A DNA stretch of 10,557 bases, taken from assembly GCA_945927915.1 (NCBI GenBank), contig CAMEMX010000041.1, forward strand, positions 1 to 10,557. The letters are read 5' to 3'. The translations under genes and the position numbers were made by a program. This document shows, one piece after another, positions 1 to 5,402 of this stretch; position 1 is the first letter of the stretch, and the number at the start of each line of letters is the position of its first letter. A model generated the notes under the pieces. The model was not told the DNA's origin. It did no database searches and saw nothing but the letters and a program-made list of their open reading frames with translations. This DNA is from an uncultured Clostridia bacterium (GTDB lineage: Bacteria > Bacillota > Clostridia > Oscillospirales > Oscillospiraceae).

Positions 1-1164
1 GGTGTTGTAGCGCACGCAGCTCACCTGCTCGGCAAGGCCCTTGAGCATCCCGTCGGTGATCGCGTCGAGGTAGAGCATGAGCACCATCGGTGCAAAAATG
101 CGCAGGTAGCGTCCGGCTTCGGCGCTCTTGTAGATCAGCGTTCCCAGCTCCGCGGCGTTGATGAACAGGAAGCCCGCGCAGGCCGCGGCGAACAGCATCG
201 TCAGCCGCAGGCACTTGTCGGTCAGGTCGACGATGCGAAGCTGCCTGCCCATGGCGCGGCTGCGCGAAAGCTCCGGCACGAGCAGGTCAGCCACGGAATA
301 TAAGATCGCGGCGGGGAACATCAGGATCGGGAAGACCATCGCGTGGATCGTGCCATAGTCCGCCATGGCCTGCGTCGCGGAGCCGCCGAAACGGGCCAGA
401 CCGAAGGGGATCAGAAGCTGCTCTGCTGTGTTCAGTCCCGCGCGCAGATAGTCGTTGAGCGCGAGCGGCACGCAGAGACGCAAAAGCCGCTTGCGGATGT
501 GCAGCGGCTCCTTTGGCGGCGCGGTGCGGCGAATGTGGCGGCGATAGAAGAAATAGAGCACGAAAAAATCGAGCATCGCGCCGACGGAGCTGCCGAGCGT
601 GATGGCGCAGCAGGCGCGCTCCAGGTCGCCCCTTGCCCAGGTGAGCAGGAGGGCTGCCGTAAATGCAACGCTGAAGATCCGTCCGAGGATCTCGATCACG
701 ACGAGCTGGCGGATGCGCGAGCAGGCGGTAAAATAGCCGCTCATGATCCCGCACAGGCATGAAAAGGGCAGAAAGAGCGCCATCACGCGCAGGGAAAGCG
801 CCGCCCGGACGTCTCCGAGCCACGCGGCGGCGAAATAGTCCGAAAGCAGAAACAGCGCCGCACCGGCGAGGGAGCTGATGAGCAGCCCGGTGCGCAGACA
901 CGCGCTGACGGCGGCTCTGACCCCGCCGAGGCGGCGGTGACCGAATTCCTCCGCCGTCAGGCACATCGACGCGACGCGTACGCCGGACGTGCCGACTAAG
1001 ATCGCAAGCACGCCGACCGTGGAGATGAGCTGCAGCAGGCCAAGACCAGCCGCGCCGATGGCATCGGCAAGAAAGACGTTGAAGCCGATGGAGATCAGCC
1101 GCAGCAAAAAGTTTGCGGCCGTCAGCAATATCGCTCCGCTGAGAATGGAGCTTCGTTTGCCCAC
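1..1164 (-). CDS. spoVB: SpoVB/MurJ-like polysaccharide (lipid II-type) flippase, C-terminus cut by window edge
   Basis: The visible 388 codons encode a polytopic membrane protein of the MOP superfamily (polysaccharide synthesis/SpoVB branch). Known members flip undecaprenyl-linked sugar precursors across the cytoplasmic membrane; SpoVB acts in spore cortex formation. Seen: a GTG start at 1162-1164 with the site GGAGGT (1171-1176) 6 nt upstream; a short basic N-terminus (VGKRSS) followed by a hydrophobic helix (residues about 6-27); repeated helix pairs with short basic loops; and, near the window edge, the stretch LDAITDGMLKGLAEQ (about residues 367-381), which resembles the conserved SpoVB region. 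Family members are usually about 500-550 residues, so roughly a quarter is missing off the left edge. The gene follows a NUDIX hydrolase gene in the same direction, with a GC-rich hairpin between them. It could instead be a vegetative lipid II or polysaccharide flippase paralogue. The family call is firm, the SpoVB subtype moderate. Confidence 0.85.
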   Translation of the reverse strand, partial: MGKRSSILSGAILLTAANFLLRLISIGFNVFLADAIGAAGLGLLQLISTVGVLAILVGTSGVRVASMCLTAEEFGHRRLGGVRAAVSACLRTGLLISSLAGAALFLLSDYFAAAWLGDVRAALSLRVMALFLPFSCLCGIMSGYFTACSRIRQLVVIEILGRIFSVAFTAALLLTWARGDLERACCAITLGSSVGAMLDFFVLYFFYRRHIRRTAPPKEPLHIRKRLLRLCVPLALNDYLRAGLNTAEQLLIPFGLARFGGSATQAMADYGTIHAMVFPILMFPAAILYSVADLLVPELSRSRAMGRQLRIVDLTDKCLRLTMLFAAACAGFLFINAAELGTLIYKSAEAGRYLRIFAPMVLMLYLDAITDGMLKGLAEQVSCVRYNT

Positions 1165-1194
1165 ACGATCACCTCCGCTACTATATATAGTTAT

Positions 1195-1228
1195 CCCCGC
1201 CGCAAACATGAACGTTTTTGCGGCGGGG
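1195..1228 (-). terminator. GC-rich intergenic hairpin between NUDIX gene and spoVB
   Basis: A perfect 12-bp inverted repeat (1195-1206 with 1217-1228, CCCCGCCGCAAA/TTTGCGGCGGGG, 10-nt loop) lies 5 nt after the NUDIX stop codon. Read on the minus strand the stem is followed by ATAACTATATATAG, not by a T run, so it is a weak candidate for intrinsic termination and could be a pause or mRNA-stabilising element. A perfect TATAAT (1233-1238, minus) overlaps the NUDIX stop codon, but the matching -35 position (1256-1261, TTCCGC) is poor. If that promoter is real, the hairpin would be the 5' end of the spoVB transcript. Confidence 0.45.
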
Positions 1229-1233
1229 GACTA

Positions 1234-1698
1234 TTATAGCGGCCTGCCGTTGAGCGCGGAATAGACGAGCCTGTCGCCCTCATAGCAGAGCTTGAGCGAG
1301 AAGAAGGGGACGTTTTCCTGCATCAGGCGGAGGAAAATGCGGTCACCCTCCCACTGCGGCAGCGCTGCGAAGCGCTCCTTGCCGACCCATTCGAGCACGC
1401 CCTCGTCGCACTCGCGCAGCGTGCCGGTAAACCCGGTCGCGTGGAACAGGTGCATATACTCGCCCTCCCACTGATCCGACACGAAGGTGACGATGCCGCA
1501 GTAGCGGAAGCCGGTCAGCGTCAGGCCGGTCTCCTCCTTCGCCTCACGCAGGAGGCATTCCTCCGGGCTTTCGTTTTCCTCAAACTTGCCGCCGATGCCG
1601 ATCCACTTATCGTGGTTGAGGTCGTTTTCCTTCTTGATGCGGTGCAGCAGCAGATAGCAGCCGTCCTTTTCGATATAGCACAGCGTGGTATTTTTCAT
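1234..1698 (-). CDS. NUDIX hydrolase (MutT/8-oxo-dGTP diphosphatase-like)
   Basis: A 154-residue single-domain NUDIX protein. Members hydrolyse nucleoside diphosphates linked to another moiety; the MutT type removes 8-oxo-dGTP from the nucleotide pool. A complete Nudix box (GX5EX7REUXEEXGU) is present at residues 37-59: G37, E43, then REAKEETGL at 51-59, with the metal-binding glutamates E52, E55 and E56. Upstream are the usual strand and loop WIGIGGKFEENE, and downstream a second beta region and a C-terminal helix. The ATG has a strong site, GGGAGGT (1705-1711), 6 nt upstream. The start overlaps the stop of the preceding PPC-domain gene by 4 nt (ATGA, 1695-1698), which indicates translational coupling. 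The length fits MutT-like proteins. Substrate cannot be read from the sequence; 8-oxo-dGTP or another oxidised or non-canonical NTP is an inference. Confidence 0.9.
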   Translation of the reverse strand: MKNTTLCYIEKDGCYLLLHRIKKENDLNHDKWIGIGGKFEENESPEECLLREAKEETGLTLTGFRYCGIVTFVSDQWEGEYMHLFHATGFTGTLRECDEGVLEWVGKERFAALPQWEGDRIFLRLMQENVPFFSLKLCYEGDRLVYSALNGRPL

Positions 1699-2096
1699 GC
1701 GTGTACCTCCCGGAAGATCAGCTCGTCGTAGCCGGTCTGCGTGTCGAATTCCGCGTCGATGCGCCAGCCGTCGAGAATGCCGATGACCAGCTCACAGGTG
1801 GTGTTGATGATGCAGCCTTCGACCAGATGTCCGCCGACGGTGGATAGGTCTTCTCTCGACAGCGCGATGTGCAGATGGCACCGCGCCCGGCTGACCGTAC
1901 CGTTCAGGCTGACGATCTCGCACGGCTCGCCGATTTCGCGCAGGGTCACGCCGCTTGCGTCGCGGACAACGCCCTCGCTGATGCAGCCGACGGCGGAGAG
2001 CACGACGCCTGCGGCAATGTGATGCTCCCGTGCCAGCTCCTGAATGCTTTTGAGCAGATCGTCGCCGCGATGCAGGCGCTTACAGATGGTTTTCAT
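1695..2096 (-). CDS. PPC/DUF296 domain protein (PD1-like)
   Basis: A 133-residue protein matching the PPC domain (plants and prokaryotes conserved, DUF296) over its whole length. In plants this domain is fused to AT-hooks; free-standing prokaryotic versions form trimers, often with a bound metal, and have no settled function. Seen: the N-terminal basic lead with GDDLLKSIQELAREH, the glycine-rich strand GVVLSAVGCISEGVV, and the conserved histidine cluster CHLHIALS (H74, H76) followed by GGHLVEGCI (H90), the expected metal-binding set. The start is supported by TCCTCC on the plus strand (GGAGGA, 2105-2110) with 8-nt spacing. It is the first gene of a coupled pair with the NUDIX hydrolase gene. 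The ribosome binding site sits directly after the T run of the upstream terminator, leaving no room for a normal promoter between them, so expression may depend on readthrough. Confidence 0.85.
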   Translation of the reverse strand: MKTICKRLHRGDDLLKSIQELAREHHIAAGVVLSAVGCISEGVVRDASGVTLREIGEPCEIVSLNGTVSRARCHLHIALSREDLSTVGGHLVEGCIINTTCELVIGILDGWRIDAEFDTQTGYDELIFREVHA

Positions 2097-2110
2097 GGAT
2101 ATCTTCCTCC

Positions 2111-2141
2111 AAAAATCGCCGCTGCAAAGGGCAGCGGCGAT
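2111..2141 (-). terminator. Intrinsic terminator after the lipid kinase gene
   Basis: A perfect 11-bp stem (2115-2125 with 2131-2141; GCAGCGGCGAT on the 3' arm of the minus transcript) with a 5-nt loop is followed on the minus strand by a run of T (2111-2115). It begins 5 nt after the lipid kinase stop codon. The T run is immediately followed by the ribosome binding site of the next gene (2105-2110), so terminator and translation start signal are fused. Confidence 0.85.
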
Positions 2142-2146
2142 CGGTT

Positions 2147-3043
2147 TTAAGCCTTCGGATTGGTGATGACATTGACCGCGCTGCGGAGATTTTCCACCGC
2201 GCAGTGCGCGGCGCCGTCGGCGTGTTCGCCGTCGAGCGTCCAGTCCATGTCCGCCGGCGCCTCGATCTCGACCCGCTCGGTCGACGTCAGCGTCAGCATG
2301 GGCGTGTTATAGTCCTGCGTCGTCAGGGCGAGGACGCAGTCGCTCAGCTCCAGCGGGTTTTTCGGCTTGCGGATGAGCAGCACCTCGAACAGACCGTCGT
2401 TCATGTCGACCAGGTCGGGCGCGAGGGTCAGCAGACCTGCCACGGAGGTGGAGTTGCTGATCGCGCCGAAGATGTAGTCATCCTCCAGCACCGTGCCGTC
2501 GGCAAGGGTCAGGCGCAGGTGGCGGCTGCGGATGGAGGCGATCTCCTTGACGCCGCTGAGGATGTAGGCGAAGTGACCCAGCACGTTTTTCAGGCTCTGC
2601 GAGGTGGCGTAGGACGTCCGCGTGAACGCGCCGAAGGACGCGATGTAGGAAAAATAGCGGTCGTTGAAGCGGCCGATGTCGAGCGGACGCGGAGAACCCT
2701 CGACGACGTCGCGCGCGGCCTGCAAAAGATCCTTCGACAGCTTCAGACTGTTTGCAAAGTCGTTCGTGCTGCCGGCGGGAATGTAGGCAACGGGCGTTTT
2801 GCTCCCGACGGAGTAAAGGCCGGAGATGACTTCGTTGAACGTGCCGTCGCCGCCGATGCAGAGAATGACATCGAACTCTGCCGCACGCGCTGCTGCGACC
2901 TCGGTCGCGTCGCCGCGGGCTGCGGTCATGTACGCCGTGACGTCATAGCCGCCGCGGTTGAGGGTGTCGATGATCTCCGCAAGCACGCGGTTGGCTTTTT
3001 TCTTCCCCGAACAGGGATTCATCAGGATCAGCAGTTTTTTCAT
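2147..3043 (-). CDS. Diacylglycerol/lipid kinase (DgkB/YegS/YerQ family)
   Basis: A 298-residue soluble lipid kinase of the DAGK catalytic family, which phosphorylates diacylglycerol (or a related lipid) at the cytoplasmic face of the membrane to phosphatidic acid. Seen: the N-terminal MNPCSGK (residues 8-14), the nucleotide-binding GGDGTFNEV (64-72), PAGSTNDFA (89-97), and a C-terminal LDGEHADG region that supplies acidic active-site residues. The length is typical (about 290-310). The ATG lies 4 nt after the pssA stop and has only a weak, distant AGGG (3056-3059), so translation may be coupled to pssA. Pairing with phosphatidylserine synthase fits a phospholipid module, where the kinase would return diacylglycerol to the phosphatidic acid/CDP-diacylglycerol pool. 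The exact lipid substrate is inferred; sphingoid or polyprenol-type lipids are less likely alternatives. Confidence 0.92.
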   Translation of the reverse strand: MKKLLILMNPCSGKKKANRVLAEIIDTLNRGGYDVTAYMTAARGDATEVAAARAAEFDVILCIGGDGTFNEVISGLYSVGSKTPVAYIPAGSTNDFANSLKLSKDLLQAARDVVEGSPRPLDIGRFNDRYFSYIASFGAFTRTSYATSQSLKNVLGHFAYILSGVKEIASIRSRHLRLTLADGTVLEDDYIFGAISNSTSVAGLLTLAPDLVDMNDGLFEVLLIRKPKNPLELSDCVLALTTQDYNTPMLTLTSTERVEIEAPADMDWTLDGEHADGAAHCAVENLRSAVNVITNPKA

Positions 3044-3047
3044 ATCG

Positions 3048-3734
3048 TCAACGAACCCTGACCTGCGCGTTGATCATCACGATCAGAAGCACGAGCGCAA
3101 CCAGAACGCCGAGGGCGAAGAAGGCCCAAAGCTCCTTCGACTGGGGCTTGCGGATCTTGATCGGCAGGATGAAGAACAGCCCTGTGATCGCGGTGATGGC
3201 GCAAAGCGTGAGACGGAAGGGAAGATTGGCAAAAAGCTGACCGAAGCGTTCGATGCGGTCGATCCAGACGCAGCCGGCGGAAATGACGCAATAGAAGACC
3301 GGGAAGATCAGCGCTGCGGAGGTGATGGGCAGGCCGGAATAGGTCTTGCGGCATTCGTCGGTCTCCTTCTGGCGCTGCTCCTCGGTCACGTTGAAATACG
3401 CCAGACGGATCAGCCCGGCAAGGACATAAAGCGCGGCGATGATATAGGCGTACCAACTGTAGCCGCAGAGGAAGAGCATGATCATCGCGGGCAGGACGCC
3501 GAAGGCGACGATGTCCGTCAGTGAGTCGATCTGGATGCCGAAGGACTTTTCCTCCGCTGTGCGGTTTTTCTTAGAGCGGGCGACCTTGCCGTCGAACATA
3601 TCGCACAGCCCGCAGAACAGCAGACACATCGTTGCGATGATGGGGTGACCGGTGACGGTCAGCGTCATACCGAGGACGGCAGACAGCAGGCTGAGGTAGG
3701 TCAGAATGACCGTATAATCATAAAATCCAATCAT
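3048..3734 (-). CDS. pssA: CDP-diacylglycerol--serine O-phosphatidyltransferase
   Basis: A 228-residue membrane enzyme of the CDP-alcohol phosphatidyltransferase family. It joins serine to CDP-diacylglycerol to make phosphatidylserine, the precursor of phosphatidylethanolamine. The signature D-x2-DG-x2-AR...G-x3-D-x3-D is present: D45, D48-G49, A52-R53, G66, D70, D74. The stretch between AR and G is 12 residues rather than the textbook 8, an insertion that I believe is usual in Gram-positive PssA proteins. Several hydrophobic segments follow, ending in a basic tail. I chose the ATG at 3732-3734 over the in-frame ATG at 3773: it has GGAGAG (3741-3746) 6 nt upstream, while the earlier one has no such site and lies about 4 nt after the predicted transcription start. 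A PgsA or PIS relative is less likely from the FGIQIDSLTD motif. It forms an operon with the lipid kinase; no psd gene is in view. Confidence 0.9.
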   Translation of the reverse strand: MIGFYDYTVILTYLSLLSAVLGMTLTVTGHPIIATMCLLFCGLCDMFDGKVARSKKNRTAEEKSFGIQIDSLTDIVAFGVLPAMIMLFLCGYSWYAYIIAALYVLAGLIRLAYFNVTEEQRQKETDECRKTYSGLPITSAALIFPVFYCVISAGCVWIDRIERFGQLFANLPFRLTLCAITAITGLFFILPIKIRKPQSKELWAFFALGVLVALVLLIVMINAQVRVR

Positions 3735-3783
3735 AGCTTTCTCTCCAATGCAGTATTCTTGCGTCTCTCTCATTAACTAATCT

Positions 3784-3812
3784 ATTATCCCTCATTTTTT
3801 GTATTTCGTCAA
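3784..3812 (-). promoter_or_regulatory. Sigma-A promoter for pssA-lipid kinase operon
   Basis: On the minus strand, TTGACG (3807-3812), a 17-nt spacer and GATAAT (3784-3789). The predicted start of transcription is near 3777, giving a leader of about 43 nt to the pssA start at 3734. The rest of the rsmE-pssA gap (3735-3874) shows no clear terminator behind rsmE, so readthrough from rsmE is possible. Confidence 0.8.
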
Positions 3813-3874
3813 GTAGGACGGGCAAGAAAGATCGAAAAACATCGAAAACGGTCAGCAATAAGACGATTAACAGG

Positions 3875-4609
3875 TCAAAATTCGCCGGCGGCGTACATCA
3901 GCGCCGACAGAGCGCACAGCGGCGCCGTCTCACAGCGCAGAATGCGGCTGCCGAGCGTGCAGATCGAAAGCCCCGCCTGTGCCGCTTGCGCGACCTCCTC
4001 CGGCTCAAAGCCGCCCTCCGGACCGGTCAGCAGCGACGCGGTGTGGAAGGGAGACGCTTTTTCGATGGCGGCGCGGAAGGTCAGCCTTTCCTCATTTTCA
4101 TAGAAGCAGACGGCAAGCTCCGCCTGCGCCGCCCGCGCAAGCGCCGCGCGGTAGGACGGCAGGGCGATGACCTGCGGGATCATGCCGCGGCGGGACTGCT
4201 CGGCGGCGGAGGCGGCGATCTTCTGCCAGCGCTCGAGCTTTTTCGCAAGCGACTTTTCGTCCGGGCGCGAAACGCAGCGGGCGCTGGGGAAGCACACCAG
4301 CTCGTCGGCGCCCAGCTCCGTCGCCTTCTGGATGACGTGTTCAAATTTATCCGCCTTGGCAAACGCCATATAGACGCTGCAGCGGACGGCTGCCTCGCTT
4401 CGCGCGGGCGCGGCGGCATGGACGACAAGGCTGATCTGCCCGGCTGATACGTCCGAGACGGTGCAGCGGTAATCCGTGCCTTTGCCGTCGCAGACGGTCA
4501 CCTCGTCGCCGTTTTTCAGGCGCAGCACCTTCGCGTGCGCGGCATTTTCTCCGGTCAGGACCATGAAGCTCCCGCCGATCTCATCTCCGGAAACAAAAAA
4601 TCTGGGCAT
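3875..4609 (-). CDS. rsmE: 16S rRNA (uracil1498-N3)-methyltransferase
   Basis: A 244-residue SPOUT-family methyltransferase that uses SAM to methylate N3 of U1498 in 16S rRNA on the 30S subunit. Seen: an N-terminal PUA-like domain starting MPRFFV (about 1-70); the conserved KADKFEHVIQKATELGA (85-101); AAEQSRRGMIPQV (135-147); and the C-terminal SPOUT knot motifs GPEGGF (196-201) and LGSRILRCETA (219-229), which form the SAM site. The length matches the family (about 240-250). The start is the ATG at 4607-4609, with GGAG (4618-4621) 8 nt upstream. The frame stays open further upstream into the tRNA region, but that extension covers the gene's own promoter and is not coding. The common partner prmA is absent: the gene sits alone behind its own promoter, divergent from tRNA-Leu. 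Confidence 0.95.
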   Translation of the reverse strand: MPRFFVSGDEIGGSFMVLTGENAAHAKVLRLKNGDEVTVCDGKGTDYRCTVSDVSAGQISLVVHAAAPARSEAAVRCSVYMAFAKADKFEHVIQKATELGADELVCFPSARCVSRPDEKSLAKKLERWQKIAASAAEQSRRGMIPQVIALPSYRAALARAAQAELAVCFYENEERLTFRAAIEKASPFHTASLLTGPEGGFEPEEVAQAAQAGLSICTLGSRILRCETAPLCALSALMYAAGEF

Positions 4610-4630
4610 ATTGACCACTCCTTTTTTCAT

Positions 4631-4659
4631 ATTGTAGCAGAGAAAGAAAAAAATCGCAA
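4631..4659 (-). promoter_or_regulatory. Sigma-A promoter for rsmE
   Basis: On the minus strand, TTGCGA (4654-4659), a 17-nt T/C-rich spacer and TACAAT (4631-4636). The predicted transcript starts near 4624, about 15 nt before the rsmE ATG, just enough for the ribosome binding site. The -35 box lies 16 nt from the -35 box of the divergent tRNA promoter. Confidence 0.8.
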
Positions 4660-4675
4660 GTGGCGAAAAAAGAGG

Positions 4676-4704
4676 TTGACAAAACCGGATTTGTGATGTA
4701 CAAT
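4676..4704 (+). promoter_or_regulatory. Strong sigma-A promoter for tRNA-Leu
   Basis: TTGACA (4676-4681), a 17-nt spacer and TACAAT (4699-4704): a consensus -35 and a one-mismatch -10. Transcription is predicted to start near 4711, leaving about 13 nt of 5' leader for RNase P to remove. Confidence 0.9.
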
Positions 4705-4723
4705 AGCCAAGCAAAACCGATAT

Positions 4724-4808
4724 GCGAGTGTGCTGGAATAGGTAGACAGGCACGTTTGAGGGGCGTGTGACAACCGTCGTGTGCGTTCAAGTCGCATCAC
4801 TCGCACCA
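4724..4808 (+). tRNA. tRNA-Leu (anticodon GAG)
   Basis: A class II tRNA of 85 nt with encoded CCA. The acceptor stem GCGAGTG (4724-4730) pairs fully with CACTCGC before the ACCA end. The D region is CTGGAATAGGTAGACAG. The anticodon arm is CACGT-TTGAGGG-GCGTG with GAG at 4758-4760, reading CUC and CUU leucine codons. The long variable arm folds as GAC-AACC-GTC. The T arm is GTGCG-TTCAAGT-CGCAT, closed by one G-U pair. The promoter upstream and terminator downstream make it a single-tRNA transcription unit. Confidence 0.96.
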
Positions 4809-4809
4809 G

Positions 4810-4849
4810 AAAAAAGTCTCTTTTGTCTGCGGACAAAAGAGACTTTTTT
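4810..4849 (+). terminator. Intrinsic terminator of tRNA-Leu
   Basis: A perfect 18-bp inverted repeat (4810-4827 with 4832-4849) with a TGCG loop, beginning with six A and ending with six T. It starts 1 nt after the tRNA CCA. The A and T tracts on both sides mean it could work in both directions. The hairpin-rich repeat array starts 5 nt further on. Confidence 0.93.
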
Positions 4850-4854
4850 CAAAC

Positions 4855-5029
4855 GAAGTGTTTCGCTCCGCGCAACGTGAAGTTGCCTTTCGGGCAGTGA
4901 AGTTACTTCGCAGTGAAGTGTCCTTCGGACGATATGGCCGCGAAACACTGAGCTTCACGTTGCACCGCAGGTGCAATACTTCACGAGGCGCAGCATCGCT
5001 TCACTTCGAGCGTCAGCGAGAAACTTCGC
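4855..5029 (+). repeat. Array of GTGAAGT repeats and ACTTCAC-type inverted copies separated by distinct small palindromes
   Basis: The array has two halves. The left half carries GAAGTG (4855-4860) and GTGAAGT at 4877, 4897 and 4913. The right half carries the reverse complement or near copies: GCTTCAC at 4952, ACTTCAC at 4978, GCTTCAC at 4998 and the variant ACTTCGC at 5023. Between the copies sit different short hairpins: TGCC/GGCA (4884-4896), GTCC-TTC-GGAC (4920-4930), TTGCACC-GCA-GGTGCAA (4960-4976), and imperfect ones at about 4861-4875, 4904-4912, 4985-4997 and 5005-5022. Longer pairings are also possible: AGTGTTTCGC (4857-4866) with GCGAAACACT (4940-4949), and CAACGTGAAG (4873-4882) with CTTCACGTTG (4953-4962). 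These two cross, so they would be alternative or pseudoknotted. The whole can fold into a branched cruciform or structured RNA. It ends 5 nt before the GGAGGT of the four-helix bundle gene. I have a recollection, unverified, of similar arrays beside such genes in other Clostridia. Confidence 0.85.
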
Positions 5030-5048
5030 TTTACGGAGGTACGGCATT

Positions 5049-5402
5049 GTGGCAGAGAGCAAGCTACGTGGGAAATCCACGGATTTTGCGGTGAGCATTC
5101 TCCAACTGGTAAAAACCCTGAAGGTTCAGCACGAATCCATTATCTCCAACCAAATCGGCAGAAGCGGCACTTCTATCGGTGCGAATATCCGTGAGGCGCA
5201 ATATGCGCACGGCAAGGCAGACTTTATCGCCAAGCTCCAGATTGCGTTAAAGGAAGCAAATGAGACGGGGTATTGGCTTGAACTGCTGCACAGGATGAAC
5301 TACATAGACGACGATTCATTTAAGGAGTTGGATTCTGCCTGCACGAGCCTTCGCGTTATGCTTATCGCGTCAATTAATACCGCGAAGGAACGAGGAAAAT
5401 GA
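5049..5402 (+). CDS. Four-helix bundle protein (S23 / 23S rRNA intervening-sequence protein family, Avd-like)
   Basis: A 117-residue protein of the S23 family. Members were first noticed inside intervening sequences of 23S rRNA genes and are structural relatives of Avd, the pentameric nucleic-acid-binding accessory protein of diversity-generating retroelements. Free-standing versions have no established function. Seen: the family core RSGTSIGANIREA (about residues 38-50), then KADFIAKLQIALKEANETGYWLELL (about 56-80), with four predicted amphipathic helices and no catalytic motif. The GTG at 5049-5051 is chosen because GGAGGT (5035-5040) lies 8 nt upstream. An ATG-initiated reading from 4971 would translate the repeat array and is not credible. 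The gene is intact, visibly less GC-rich than its neighbours (45-47% in two 60-nt rows counted by hand), and overlaps the GNAT pseudogene by 4 nt (ATGA). Gene and upstream array look like one acquired unit. Confidence 0.88.
   Translation: MAESKLRGKSTDFAVSILQLVKTLKVQHESIISNQIGRSGTSIGANIREAQYAHGKADFIAKLQIALKEANETGYWLELLHRMNYIDDDSFKELDSACTSLRVMLIASINTAKERGK

Noticed and set aside
287..964. 225-codon minus-strand frame within spoVB
   Set aside because: An out-of-frame reading of the same strand; the spoVB frame is open from the GTG at 1164 to the window edge and encodes a membrane flippase.
2204..3061. 285-codon plus-strand frame opposite the lipid kinase
   Set aside because: Antisense shadow; the minus strand carries all lipid kinase motifs.
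3735..3773. 13-residue N-terminal extension of pssA
   Set aside because: The upstream ATG has no ribosome binding site and lies about 4 nt from the predicted transcription start; the ATG at 3734 has GGAGAG at ideal spacing.
4610..4753. 48-residue N-terminal extension of rsmE
   Set aside because: It would translate part of the tRNA-Leu gene and both promoters. The ATG at 4609 has a good ribosome binding site and gives the family's usual N-terminus.
4855..5029. CRISPR array
   Set aside because: The repeat is only 7 nt, changes orientation midway, and the spacers are short palindromes of unequal length; no cas gene is present.
4971..5048. Upstream start for the four-helix bundle protein
   Set aside because: The extra 26 residues are translated repeat array with no family similarity; GTG at 5049 follows GGAGGT by 8 nt.
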